From Clostridiales bacterium (GTDB taxonomy: Bacteria > Bacillota > Clostridia > Oscillospirales > Oscillospiraceae), in NCBI GenBank assembly GCA_004553545.1, contig SFLD01000040.1, positions 1 to 17,592 on the forward strand: DNA of 17,592 nucleotides, written 5' to 3'. Of this stretch, positions 1 to 7,380 are shown piece after piece (positions within the stretch are counted from its first letter, which is position 1; every line of letters begins with the position of its first letter). The notes below the pieces were generated by a model that was not told where the DNA came from, did no database searches, and worked only from the letters and a program-made list of their open reading frames with translations. A program made the translations under genes and the position numbers.

Positions 1-31
1 GCCGTAACTCTAAAATAGGAGGAAACACAGT

Positions 32-430
32 ATGCATATCACCGATCCTGTTGCGGATATGCTGACCCGCATCCGCAACGCCAACAGCGCCAAGCATGAT
101 ACCGTCGATGTCCCCGCCTCCAACATGAAGAAGAGCATCGCTCAGATCCTGCTGGATGAGGGCTACATCAAGGGCTTCACCGTGGTGGACGACGGCCTCC
201 AGGGCATGATCCACATCACGCTGAAGTACAACGCCGGCAAAGAGCGTGTCATCACCGGTCTTCGCCGCGTCTCCAAGCCCGGCCTCCGCGTCTACGTCGG
301 CGCCGACGAGCTGCCCCGCGTGCTCCGCGGCCTGGGCATCGCCATCATCTCCACTTCCAAGGGCGTCATGACCGACAAGGCTGCCCGCGCGGCCCATGTC
401 GGCGGTGAAGTCCTGGCATTCGTTTGGTAA
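32..430 (+). CDS. rpsH: 30S ribosomal protein S8
   Basis: The 132-residue product is full length for S8, a primary 16S rRNA binding protein of the 30S platform. It opens with the family pattern MHITDPVADMLTRIRNAN and closes with the conserved segment STSKGVMTDKAAR followed by GGEVLAFVW. The ATG is preceded by AGGAGGAAA at 17-25, with good spacing. It is the first complete gene of the window. The 31 bases before it are the tail of an upstream intergenic gap; the expected upstream neighbour in spc operons is rpsN, but too little is present to identify it. rplF follows after 16 bases. In other bacteria S8 represses its own operon by binding spc mRNA; no such site could be identified here. Confidence 0.98.
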   Translation: MHITDPVADMLTRIRNANSAKHDTVDVPASNMKKSIAQILLDEGYIKGFTVVDDGLQGMIHITLKYNAGKERVITGLRRVSKPGLRVYVGADELPRVLRGLGIAIISTSKGVMTDKAARAAHVGGEVLAFVW

Positions 431-446
431 GGAGGGTATTTGAACA

Positions 447-992
447 ATGTCTAGAATTGGCAGAATGCCCATTACCGTCCCCGCCGGCGTCACCGTGAAG
501 GTCGCCGAGGGTAATGTGGTTACCGTGAAGGGCCCCAAGGGCGAGCTGACCCGTGCGCTCCGCCCCGAGATGATCATCAAGCAGGAAGGCAATACGATCA
601 CCGTGGATCGTCCCAACGACGACAAGCTGCACCGCAGCCTCCACGGCCTGACCCGCACCCTGCTCCACAACATGGTCGTCGGTGTCACCGATGGCTTCAA
701 GAAGGAGCTGGAGGTCAACGGTGTCGGTTACCGTGTCGCCAAGGATGGCAAGAACCTGGTCATGAACCTGGGCTATTCCCATCAGGTGATCGTTCCCGAG
801 ATCGAGGGCATCACCATCGATGTCCCCGCTCCCAATAAAATCGTTATCAATGGCTGCGACAAGCAGGCCGTGGGCCAGTTCGCCGCAGAGGTGCGCGAGA
901 AGCGTCCTCCCGAGCCTTACAAGGGCAAGGGTATCAAGTATGCTGACGAAGTCATCCGTCGCAAGGTCGGCAAGACCGGCGCGAAGAAGTAA
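447..992 (+). CDS. rplF: 50S ribosomal protein L6
   Basis: The 181-residue product matches L6, which binds 23S rRNA near the factor-binding region of the large subunit. The N-terminus MSRIGRMPI is the family start. The C-terminal signature PEPYKGKGIKY lies at about residues 155-165 and is followed by the basic tail ending TGAKK. Two repeated L6 domains fill the chain, as usual. A GGAGGG ribosome binding site directly after the rpsH stop sits in the 16-base gap, so translation is likely coupled. rplR follows after 14 bases. Confidence 0.98.
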   Translation: MSRIGRMPITVPAGVTVKVAEGNVVTVKGPKGELTRALRPEMIIKQEGNTITVDRPNDDKLHRSLHGLTRTLLHNMVVGVTDGFKKELEVNGVGYRVAKDGKNLVMNLGYSHQVIVPEIEGITIDVPAPNKIVINGCDKQAVGQFAAEVREKRPPEPYKGKGIKYADEVIRRKVGKTGAKK

Positions 993-1006
993 GGAGGTGT
1001 GCCGAT

Positions 1007-1366
1007 ATGATTACCAGACCCAATACCAATAAGCAGCGCCTGAAGCGCCACAAGAGAGTGCGTGCCAAGATCTCCGGCACTCCCGAGACCCCCCGTCTGA
1101 ACGTTTTCCGCAGCGAGGCCAACATCTACGCCCAGGTCATCGATGATGTCAACGGCGTGACCCTGGTCTCCGCTTCCTCCCTGGACAAGGCCATCGAAGG
1201 TTACGGCGGCAACGTGGCCGCTGCCAACGCCGTTGGCAAGCTGGTGGCCGAGCGTGCCCTGGCCAAGGGCATCGAGAGCGTCGTGTTCGACCGCGGCGGC
1301 TATCTGTACCACGGTCGTGTCCAGGCCCTGGCCGAGGGCGCCCGCGAAGGCGGCCTGAAGTTTTGA
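1007..1366 (+). CDS. rplR: 50S ribosomal protein L18
   Basis: The 119-residue product is the normal size for L18, which binds 5S rRNA and helps attach it to the large subunit. It has the basic N-terminal region (KQRLKRHKRVR) followed by the conserved core TPRLNVFRSEANIYAQVIDD. The typical ending is FDRGGYLYHGRVQALAEGAR-EGGLKF. The ATG is preceded by AAGGAGGTG. It lies between rplF and rpsE, the standard spc order. Confidence 0.98.
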   Translation: MITRPNTNKQRLKRHKRVRAKISGTPETPRLNVFRSEANIYAQVIDDVNGVTLVSASSLDKAIEGYGGNVAAANAVGKLVAERALAKGIESVVFDRGGYLYHGRVQALAEGAREGGLKF

Positions 1367-1386
1367 TCGGAGGAGGAACAAGGAAA

Positions 1387-1818
1387 ATGCCTAGATTTGA
1401 AAGAGAGCCCAGTGAGTACACTGAGAAGGTCGTGTCCCTCAACCGTGTTTCCAAGACCGTCAAGGGCGGCCGCGTCATGAAGTTTGCCGCCCTCGTCGTC
1501 GTCGGCGATGAGAAGGGCAAGGTCGGCTACGGCCTGGGCAAGGCCGCGGAAGTTCCCGAGGCCATCCGTAAGGGCCTGGAAGCCGCCAAGAAAAACATGA
1601 TCACCATCACCATGTCCGGCACCACCATCCCCCACGAGACCATCGGCGAGGCCGGCGCTGGCCGCGTGCTGATGAAGCCCGCCGCCCCCGGTACCGGCAT
1701 CATTGCCGGCGGCGCCGTGCGTGCCGTGGTGGAAGCCGCCGGCATCAAGGACATCCGCGCCAAGTGCCTGCGCTCCAACAACCCCAACAACGTTGTGGCC
1801 GCTGAGATTCTCGGTTAA
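1387..1818 (+). CDS. rpsE: 30S ribosomal protein S5, apparently shortened near the C-terminus
   Basis: This is S5, a 30S protein involved in decoding accuracy. The N-terminal double-stranded RNA binding domain is clear (NRVSKTVKGGR at 19-29, FAALVVVGDEKGKVGYG at 33-49, GTTIPHE at 78-84). So is the C-terminal domain start (GTGIIAGG at 102-109, then SNNPNN at 130-135). I start at 1387 because GGAGGAGG (about 1370-1377) is well spaced for it; an in-frame ATG at 1363 would overlap the rplR end and lacks a good site. The protein is only 143 residues, while most S5 proteins are about 166. After NNPNNVV the usual helix of roughly 20 residues (motif resembling EGL..L....VA.LRGK) is absent, and the chain goes straight to the usual final EILG. 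The break is in frame and rpmD follows immediately. Confidence 0.95.
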   Translation: MPRFEREPSEYTEKVVSLNRVSKTVKGGRVMKFAALVVVGDEKGKVGYGLGKAAEVPEAIRKGLEAAKKNMITITMSGTTIPHETIGEAGAGRVLMKPAAPGTGIIAGGAVRAVVEAAGIKDIRAKCLRSNNPNNVVAAEILG

Positions 1819-1833
1819 GGAGGAGCTTAAGAG

Positions 1834-2016
1834 ATGGCAAATTTAACGATTAAGCTCGTCAAGAGCCTGAACGGCCGCCTGGAGAAGCAGGTCGCCACCG
1901 CGAATTCCATGGGCCTGCGCAAGATCGGTGACGTCACCGTGCAGCCCGACAACGACCAGACCCGCGGCAAGATCGCCAAGATCGGCTACCTGCTGCAGGT
2001 CACGGAAGAGAAGTAA
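1834..2016 (+). CDS. rpmD: 50S ribosomal protein L30
   Basis: The 60-residue product is the bacterial short form of L30. The start resembles the family pattern (TIKLVKSLNGR), followed by a central GLRKIGDVTVQPDN and RGKIAKIGYLLQV. The ribosome binding site AAGGAGGAGC overlaps the rpsE stop codon region (TAAGGAGG), suggesting translational coupling. It sits between rpsE and rplO, as in nearly all spc operons. L30 is dispensable in some bacteria but retained here. Confidence 0.97.
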   Translation: MANLTIKLVKSLNGRLEKQVATANSMGLRKIGDVTVQPDNDQTRGKIAKIGYLLQVTEEK

Positions 2017-2029
2017 GGAGGACGGAATT

Positions 2030-2470
2030 ATGAAATTGAGCGAACTGTCTCCCGCTGAAGGCTCCGTCCGTCAGGCTTATCGCAAGGGCCGCGGCGCTGG
2101 CAGCGGCAACGGCAAGACCGGCGGCCGCGGCCACAAGGGCCAGAAGGCCCGTTCCGGCGGCAAGGTCCGCGTCGGCTTCGAAGGCGGCCAGATGCCTCTG
2201 GCCCGCCGCATCCCCAAGCGCGGCTTCAACAACATCTTTGCCAAGCCCCTGGAGATCATCAACCTCAGCGCGCTGAATGCCTTTGAGGACGGCGATACCG
2301 TCACCGCCGAGGCGCTGCTCAGCAAGGGCATCCTCTCCAAGTGCGAGTACGGTTACAAGGTTCTCGGCAACGGCAAGGTCACCAAGAAGGTCACTGTCCA
2401 GGCTTCTGCCTTCTCTGCATCCGCCAAGGAGGCTATCGAGGCTGCTGGCGGAAAGGCAGAGGTGAAGTAA
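2030..2470 (+). CDS. rplO: 50S ribosomal protein L15
   Basis: The 146-residue product is L15, a late-assembling large-subunit protein. Its glycine- and lysine-rich extended N-terminal arm (residues about 20-50, GRGAGSGNGKTGGRGHKGQK) is followed by FEGGQMPLARRIPKRGF at about 50-66 and the globular C-terminal domain. I chose the ATG at 2030 because AAGGAGGAC (2014-2022) precedes it; longer in-frame extensions would run into rpmD. The stop codon abuts the secY start with no gap, a strong sign of translational coupling to the translocon gene. Confidence 0.97.
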   Translation: MKLSELSPAEGSVRQAYRKGRGAGSGNGKTGGRGHKGQKARSGGKVRVGFEGGQMPLARRIPKRGFNNIFAKPLEIINLSALNAFEDGDTVTAEALLSKGILSKCEYGYKVLGNGKVTKKVTVQASAFSASAKEAIEAAGGKAEVK

Positions 2471-3850
2471 ATGATCCAAACGATTCGCAAAGCGTGGGGC
2501 ATCCCCGAGCTGCGGAAAAAGATCATCTTCACTTTTCTGATCCTCCTGATCTTCCGGATCGGCAACGCCATCACCGTGCCCTACGTCAACACGGAGCTCC
2601 TGGGGAACTATCTGAACTCCATGAGCACCACTGTCCTGGGCCTCTACAACGTGATGAGCGGTGGCGCATTCGCGCAGGCAACGGTCTTTGCCCTGAGCAT
2701 CCAGCCCTATATCAACAGCTCCATCATCATCCAGCTGCTGACCATCGCCATCCCCGTTCTGGAGCGGATGGCCCGGGAAGGCGGCGAGGAAGGCAAGAAG
2801 AAGATCCAGTCCATCACCCGCTATGCCACCGTGGCCATCGCCCTGCTGCAGGGCTTCGGCTACTACATGCTGATGAAGAACTACGGCCTGCTGAGCGTGG
2901 CTGAGCCCACCGTCTGGCACGCCCTGGTCATCATCGTCTCCTTCGTGGCCGGTTCCTCCTTCGTCATGTGGATGGGCGAGCAGGTCACGGAGTTCGGCGT
3001 CGGCAACGGCATCTCCATCATCCTCTTCGCCGGCATCCTCTCCCGCGTCCCCACCATGATCTCCAACTGCATCGAGAGCGTGAACCGCTACAACGCCATC
3101 AAGAGCGGCTCTCTGACGCTGGAGAGCGCCATGAGCACCTTCAGCTACACCGAGAAGCAGGCCCAGTCCTATCTGGACAGTGCCGTTTCCCCCGTGGGCG
3201 TGGTGCTGCTGGTGGTGGGCATGCTGGCCCTCATCGTGTTCATCGTCTTCATCAATGACGCCGAGCGCCGGATCCCCGTCCAGTACGCCAAGCGTCAGGT
3301 GGGCCGTAAGATGTACGGCGGCCAGAGCAGCAACCTTCCCATGAAGGTCAACATGTCCGGCGTTCTGCCCATCATCTTCGCTCAGAGCATCGCGTCCCTG
3401 CCCGCCACCATCGCCGCCTTCATGAAGGCTCCCGAGGAGGGCACCTTCGCGTACAGCTTCCTGCAGGCCATCGACACCAAGTCCATCCTCTACATGGTGG
3501 TCTACTTCCTGATGATCATCGCCTTCAGCTACTTCTATGCGACCATCCAGTTCAACCCCGTGGAGATCGCCAACAACCTGAAGAAGCAGGGCGGCTTCAT
3601 CCCGGGCTTCCGTCCCGGCAAGCCCACCGTGGACTTCATCAAGAAGGTCCTCAACAAGATCACCTTCTTCGGTGCCATCTATCTCGGCATCGTGGCCATC
3701 TGCCCCCTGATCGTGGGCAAGTTCGTCAACAATGCGGCCCTCTCCATCGGCGGTACCTCCGTCATCATCGTGGTGGGTGTCGCGCTGGAGACCGTCAAGG
3801 CACTGGAGACCCAGATGCTGATGCGTCAGTACAAGGGTTTCCTGGAGTAA
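2471..3850 (+). CDS. secY: Protein translocase channel subunit SecY
   Basis: SecY is the ten-helix pore of the SecYEG translocon. Landmarks are IPELRKKIIFTFLILLIFR near the start, the first hallmark loop VLERMAREGGEEGKKKIQ (about 96-113), the cytoplasmic ERRIPVQYAKR motif (265-275), and IGGTSVIIVVGVALE before the last helix. The 459 residues are somewhat longer than the usual 420-440. The extra length appears to be a polar stretch of about 30 residues (roughly 200-238, CIESVNRYNAIKSG...) between two membrane helices. Topology by family rule places this stretch on the outer face. It starts directly after the rplO stop, using a GAGGTGA site inside rplO. The partner secG is encoded separately at 10366-10602 on the other strand; secE is not in this window. 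Confidence 0.97.
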   Translation: MIQTIRKAWGIPELRKKIIFTFLILLIFRIGNAITVPYVNTELLGNYLNSMSTTVLGLYNVMSGGAFAQATVFALSIQPYINSSIIIQLLTIAIPVLERMAREGGEEGKKKIQSITRYATVAIALLQGFGYYMLMKNYGLLSVAEPTVWHALVIIVSFVAGSSFVMWMGEQVTEFGVGNGISIILFAGILSRVPTMISNCIESVNRYNAIKSGSLTLESAMSTFSYTEKQAQSYLDSAVSPVGVVLLVVGMLALIVFIVFINDAERRIPVQYAKRQVGRKMYGGQSSNLPMKVNMSGVLPIIFAQSIASLPATIAAFMKAPEEGTFAYSFLQAIDTKSILYMVVYFLMIIAFSYFYATIQFNPVEIANNLKKQGGFIPGFRPGKPTVDFIKKVLNKITFFGAIYLGIVAICPLIVGKFVNNAALSIGGTSVIIVVGVALETVKALETQMLMRQYKGFLE

Positions 3851-3863
3851 GAGAGGGGCTTTT

Positions 3864-4496
3864 ATGAAGCTGATTCTGTTGGGCGCCCCCGGAGCCGGCA
3901 AAGGCACCCAGGCGGAGCGCCTTAGCAAGGAACTGAAGATCCCCACCATTTCTACCGGCAACATCCTCCGTGCCGCCATCAAGAACGGCACCCCCACCGG
4001 CCTCAAGGCCAAGTCCTTCATGGATGCTGGCCAGCTGGTGCCCGATGAGGTCATCATCGGCATTATCACTGAGCGCCTGGCGGAGGAGGACTGCGCCAAT
4101 GGTTACATCCTGGACGGTGTCCCCCGGACGATCGCCCAGGCCGAAGCCATCGAGAGCGCCGGGATCCACTTTGACGCCGTCGTCTCCATTGAGATCTCTG
4201 ACGAGACCATCATGGAGCGCATGAGCGGCCGCCGCGTCTGCGAGAGCTGCGGCGCCAGCTACCATCTGGTGGCGGTGCCCCCCAGGCAGCCCGGCGTCTG
4301 CGACAGTTGCGGCGGCAAGCTGGTCCAGCGCAAGGATGATGCACCCGAGACGGTGAAGAGCCGCCTTGCGGTCTATCATAAGGAGACCGAACCGCTGAAG
4401 GATTTCTATGCGCAGCGCGGACTCCTGAAGCCAGTGGAGAACCAGCCCACCGTGGACGGCACTCTCCAGGCTATCCTCCACGCACTGGGGAGATGA
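3864..4496 (+). CDS. adk: Adenylate kinase, zinc-lid type
   Basis: Adenylate kinase catalyses ATP + AMP to 2 ADP in the cytoplasm. The 210-residue protein has the P-loop GAPGAGKGT at 7-15 and the AMP-site STGNILR at 30-36. The long LID domain starts at GRR (122-124). Four LID cysteines, C126, C129, C146 and C149, form the structural zinc site common in Gram-positive enzymes. The conserved DGFPRT motif reads DGVPRT (84-89), a Phe to Val change beside the arginine that contacts phosphate. The catalytic arginines appear present. The gene follows secY by 13 bases, with a GAGAGGGG site, and map starts 4 bases after its stop. The secY-adk-map order is classic for Firmicutes. Confidence 0.97.
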   Translation: MKLILLGAPGAGKGTQAERLSKELKIPTISTGNILRAAIKNGTPTGLKAKSFMDAGQLVPDEVIIGIITERLAEEDCANGYILDGVPRTIAQAEAIESAGIHFDAVVSIEISDETIMERMSGRRVCESCGASYHLVAVPPRQPGVCDSCGGKLVQRKDDAPETVKSRLAVYHKETEPLKDFYAQRGLLKPVENQPTVDGTLQAILHALGR

Positions 4497-4500
4497 GCCT

Positions 4501-5253
4501 ATGATCACGCTCAAATCCCCCCACGAGATCGAACTGATGCGCCGGGCGGGTAAAATTACCGCGGCGGCCCGTGCCTATGCACAGGGTTTGGTAAGGCCCG
4601 GCGTAACAACCCAGGAGATCAACAGTGCTGTGGAACACTTCATCCGCAAGCAGGGCGCGGTCCCTTCCTTCCTGCACTACAATGGCTACCCGGCCTCCGT
4701 GTGCATCAGCGTCAACGACGAGATCATCCATGGCATCCCCGGCAAACGGGTGCTGCAGGACGGTGACATCGTCAGTGTGGACGTGGGCGCTTACATCGGC
4801 GGGTTCCATGGGGACTGCGCGGCGACCTTCGCCTGCGGCACCATTTCCGAGGAGGCCCAGCGCCTCATCGATGTGACGCGGCAGAGCTTCTTCGAGGGCA
4901 TCCGCTACGCGAAGGAAGGTCACCGTCTGCTGGATATCTCGGCAGCCATCCAGGAATACGTGGAATCGAACGGATTCTCCATCGTTCGGGAGTACGTGGG
5001 CCACGGCATCGGGACCCAGATGCACGAGTCCCCGGAGATCCCCAACTATGGCCATTCCGGCCACGGGCCCAAGCTGCTGCGGGGCATGACCATTGCCATT
5101 GAACCCATGGTGAACGCGGGCACCGCCGCCATCCGGCAGATGCCGGACGGCTGGACCGTGCGCACCCTGGACGGCAAGAACGCTGCCCATTACGAGAATA
5201 CCATCCTGATCACCGACGGGGAGCCTGAGATCCTCACGGCGCCCGCCATCTGA
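4501..5253 (+). CDS. map: Methionine aminopeptidase, type I
   Basis: This enzyme removes the initiator methionine from nascent proteins with small second residues. All five metal ligands of the type I family are visible: D94 (VSVDVG), D105 (FHGDCA), H168 (VGHGIG), E201 (IEPM) and E232 (YENT). The substrate-binding histidines H77 (EIIHGIP) and H175 (MHESPEI) are also present. At 250 residues it is the compact form without an N-terminal zinc finger or a type II insert. It is tightly packed between adk (4-base gap) and the KOW gene (12-base gap). Its place next to translation genes fits its co-translational role. Confidence 0.97.
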   Translation: MITLKSPHEIELMRRAGKITAAARAYAQGLVRPGVTTQEINSAVEHFIRKQGAVPSFLHYNGYPASVCISVNDEIIHGIPGKRVLQDGDIVSVDVGAYIGGFHGDCAATFACGTISEEAQRLIDVTRQSFFEGIRYAKEGHRLLDISAAIQEYVESNGFSIVREYVGHGIGTQMHESPEIPNYGHSGHGPKLLRGMTIAIEPMVNAGTAAIRQMPDGWTVRTLDGKNAAHYENTILITDGEPEILTAPAI

Positions 5254-5265
5254 CAGGGGAAGCGT

Positions 5266-5550
5266 ATGGAGATCGCGAAAGCAAACATCGTCCGGTCGGA
5301 AGCCGGCAGGGACAAGGGAAAGCTCTTCTTCGTTCTGAACGTGGACGGCGAGTACCTCCTGCTGGCGGACGGCAAAGAGCGCAAGGCGGAACGCCCCAAG
5401 CGGAAGAAGCAGCGCCACGTGCGCTTCGTCTCCGCCGGGGCGGGCAGCCTCTGCGAGAAGATCCGCAGCGAAGAGCGCGTCACCAACAGCGAACTTCGCA
5501 AAGCCCTCGCGGTGTTCCGCGGGGAGCAAGATCCGAGCCAGGAGGGATAA
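5266..5550 (+). CDS. KOW-domain RNA-binding protein, L14e-like
   Basis: The 94-residue basic protein has an N-terminal KOW-type motif. This is a small beta segment around residues 7-35, with AGRDKGKLFFV at 13-23 and LLLADG at 31-36. A lysine/arginine-rich linker follows (RKAERPKRKKQRH, 39-51), then a helix with VTNSELRKAL (72-81). Similar proteins are encoded between map and infA in many Clostridia and Bacilli and are usually annotated as KOW-domain or L14e/L6e/L27e-like RNA-binding proteins. Their precise role is not settled as far as I know. Context implies ribosome or translation function. The start is the ATG after AGGGGAAGCGT, 12 bases past the map stop. Recognition of the family rests on motif memory, not a search. 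Confidence 0.85.
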   Translation: MEIAKANIVRSEAGRDKGKLFFVLNVDGEYLLLADGKERKAERPKRKKQRHVRFVSAGAGSLCEKIRSEERVTNSELRKALAVFRGEQDPSQEG

Positions 5551-5553
5551 CGT

Positions 5554-5772
5554 TTGGCAAAATCCGACATGATTGAAGTGGAGGGCGTGGTCGTCGAGTC
5601 CCTGCCCAACACCACGTTCCAGGTCGACATTGGAAATGGACACACGATTTTGGCGCATATTTCCGGAAAGCTCAGAATGAATTTCATCAGGATTCTGCCC
5701 GGCGACAAGGTGACGGTGGAGATGTCCCCGTACGACCTGACCCGCGGCCGGATAACCTGGCGTAGTAAGTAG
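5554..5772 (+). CDS. infA: Translation initiation factor IF-1
   Basis: IF-1 binds the 30S A site during initiation. The 72-residue product is exactly the family length, a single OB fold. It reads MAKSDMIEVEGVVVESLPNT, then VDIGNGHTILAHISGK, and ends with LTRGRITWRSK. The start codon must be TTG at 5554: it gives the canonical MAK N-terminus and lies 7 bases after GGAGGG (5541-5546). The next ATG, at codon 6, would remove conserved residues. The ribosome binding site overlaps the end of the upstream KOW gene, so the two are probably coupled. A TTG start may reduce expression relative to the neighbouring ATG-started genes. Confidence 0.97.
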   Translation: MAKSDMIEVEGVVVESLPNTTFQVDIGNGHTILAHISGKLRMNFIRILPGDKVTVEMSPYDLTRGRITWRSK

Positions 5773-5785
5773 GAGGTACACGAAT

Positions 5786-5899
5786 ATGAAGGTAAGACCG
5801 TCCGTGAAGCCTATGTGCGAAAAGTGCAAGGTGATTCGCCGCAAGGGCCGCGTCATGGTGATTTGCGAGAACCCCAAGCACAAGCAGAGACAGGGCTGA
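5786..5899 (+). CDS. rpmJ: 50S ribosomal protein L36, zinc-binding form
   Basis: This is a 37-residue gene. The product begins MKVRPSVKPMCEKC and ends HKQRQG. It carries the complete zinc ribbon ligands C11, C14, C27 and H32, which define the zinc-containing (C+) form of L36. The site AGGAGGT (5770-5777) precedes the ATG by about nine bases. It lies between infA and rpsM, the invariant infA-rpmJ-rpsM order of bacterial ribosomal operons. Only the zinc form is visible in this window; a zinc-free paralogue, if any, would be elsewhere. Confidence 0.97.
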   Translation: MKVRPSVKPMCEKCKVIRRKGRVMVICENPKHKQRQG

Positions 5900-5926
5900 G
5901 ATTGAAAGTGGAGGTGCTTTAAGAGT

Positions 5927-6295
5927 ATGGCACGTATTGCCGGTATTGACCTGCCGAAGGATAAGCGCATCGAGATCGGGCTCACTTATATCTACGGCAT
6001 TGGCAGAAAGACCGCGAAGGATATCATCGCGGAGACGGGCATCAACCCCGACACCCGCGTGAAGGACCTGACCGAGGCCGAGGAGAACAAGCTCCGTGAG
6101 GCCATTGACCGCAACTGCATCGTGGAAGGCGATCTCCGCCGTCAGACCGCGCTTGACATCAAGCGCCTGACCGAGATCGGCTGCTACCGCGGCCTGCGTC
6201 ACCGCAAGGGTCTGCCCGTGCGCGGCCAGCGCAGCAAGACCAACGCGAGAACCCGCAAGGGTCCCAAGAAGACCATTGCGAATAAGAAGAAGTAA
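5927..6295 (+). CDS. rpsM: 30S ribosomal protein S13
   Basis: S13 sits in the head of the 30S subunit and contacts the P-site tRNA and the 50S subunit. The 122-residue protein opens with MARIAGIDLPKDKRIEIGLT and has the helix-hairpin-helix region TYIYGIGRKTAKDI at 20-33. The family signature RGLRHRKGLPVRGQRSKTNA lies at 88-107. The tail ends in polylysine, which reaches the tRNA in known structures. GGAGGTG precedes the ATG in the 27-base gap after rpmJ. Confidence 0.98.
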   Translation: MARIAGIDLPKDKRIEIGLTYIYGIGRKTAKDIIAETGINPDTRVKDLTEAEENKLREAIDRNCIVEGDLRRQTALDIKRLTEIGCYRGLRHRKGLPVRGQRSKTNARTRKGPKKTIANKKK

Positions 6296-6310
6296 GGAGG
6301 GAAGAACGAA

Positions 6311-6718
6311 ATGGCAGGTAAGAACAACGCTGGCGGCAAGAAGGTCGTCCGTCGTCGTCGCGAAAAGAAGAACATTGAGCGTGGCCAGGTCCACATCCGT
6401 TCTTCCTTCAACAACACCATGGTCACCGTGACCGATTCCCAGGGCAACGCCATCTCCTGGGCTTCCTCCGGTGGTCAGGGCTTCCGCGGCAGCAAGAAGT
6501 CCACTCCCTTCGCCGCACAGACCGCCGCTGAGGTGGCCGCCCGCGCCGCGATGGAGCATGGCCTGAAGACCGTCGAGGTCTTCGTCAAGGGCCCCGGCCA
6601 GGGCCGTGAGGCCGCCATCCGCGCGCTGCAGGCCGTTGGCCTGGAAGTGACCATGATCAAGGACGTCACTCCCATCCCCCACAACGGCTGCCGTCCCCCC
6701 AAGCGTCGCCGCGTGTAA
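6311..6718 (+). CDS. rpsK: 30S ribosomal protein S11
   Basis: S11 forms part of the 30S platform near the mRNA exit site. The 135-residue product has a very basic N-terminal arm (KKVVRRRREKKN). This is followed by the conserved core HIRSSFNNTMVTVTDSQGN and SWASSGGQGFRGSKKSTPFA. The terminal signature is DVTPIPHNGCRPPKRRRV. It starts after TAAGGAGGG, 15 bases past the rpsM stop. It is slightly longer than the common 127-131 residues because of the N-terminal arm. Confidence 0.98.
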   Translation: MAGKNNAGGKKVVRRRREKKNIERGQVHIRSSFNNTMVTVTDSQGNAISWASSGGQGFRGSKKSTPFAAQTAAEVAARAAMEHGLKTVEVFVKGPGQGREAAIRALQAVGLEVTMIKDVTPIPHNGCRPPKRRRV

Positions 6719-6742
6719 TCGAAAGAGGAGGTAAGAAGCAAT

Positions 6743-7345
6743 ATGGCAAGAAATATGCAGCCGATCGCCAAGCGCTGCAAGGCTCTGGGCATTTCTCCTG
6801 CCGTCATGGGTTACGCCAACAAGGAAACCAACCGTAATCCCGGCGGCCAGATGAGAAAGAAGAAGAGCGAATACGGCATCCAGCTCAACGAGAAGCAGAA
6901 GGTCAAGTTCATCTATGGTATCCTGGAGAAGCAGTTCCGGGATTACTATGAGGCTGCCGCTGCCGCTCCCGGCAAGACCGGCGACAACCTGCTCATCAAC
7001 GTTGAGCGCCGCCTGGATAACGTCGTCTATCGCATGGGCTTCGCCATGACCCGCCGTCAGGCCCGTCAGCTGGTGACCCACGCTCACTTCACCGTCAACG
7101 GCAAGAAGGTCAACATCCCCTCTTACCAGGTGAAGGCCGGCGATGTTATCGAGGTCGCTGAGTCCAGCCGTTCCTCTGAGATCTTCAAGCGCCTGGTGGG
7201 CCAGGACGCTCCCATGTTCCTGCTGCCCCCCTGGATGGAGCGCGAGAAGAACACCCTGAAGGGCACTGTTACCCGCCTTCCCGCCCGCGAGGACATCGAT
7301 GTTCCCGTGGAGGAGCACCTGATCGTTGAGTTGTACTCCAAGTAA
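6743..7345 (+). CDS. rpsD: 30S ribosomal protein S4, zinc-free form
   Basis: S4 nucleates 30S body assembly and, in other bacteria, represses its own operon. The 200-residue product has the S4 RNA-binding domain at about 92-155 (RRLDNVVYRMGFAMTRRQAR, then VTHAHFTVNGKKVNIPSYQV). The ending is VEEHLIVELYSK. The N-terminus lacks the four-cysteine zinc site of S4 proteins that start MARYTGP; only C12 is present. It is therefore the C-minus form, unlike the zinc-binding L36 of the same operon. The site GAGGAGGT precedes the ATG. An 88-base gap with a predicted hairpin separates it from rpoA. Confidence 0.97.
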   Translation: MARNMQPIAKRCKALGISPAVMGYANKETNRNPGGQMRKKKSEYGIQLNEKQKVKFIYGILEKQFRDYYEAAAAAPGKTGDNLLINVERRLDNVVYRMGFAMTRRQARQLVTHAHFTVNGKKVNIPSYQVKAGDVIEVAESSRSSEIFKRLVGQDAPMFLLPPWMEREKNTLKGTVTRLPAREDIDVPVEEHLIVELYSK

Positions 7346-7380
7346 TCGGAGGATACCCTCGAGGATGTTAGCAACGAAGC

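Noticed and set aside
2000..4099. Very long open frame on the - strand, opposite rplO, secY and the start of adk
   Set aside because: It is antisense to well identified genes, its product is a biased Asp/Gly/His/Leu-rich chain with no domain, and no ribosome binding site supports it. Such frames are expected opposite GC-rich codons.
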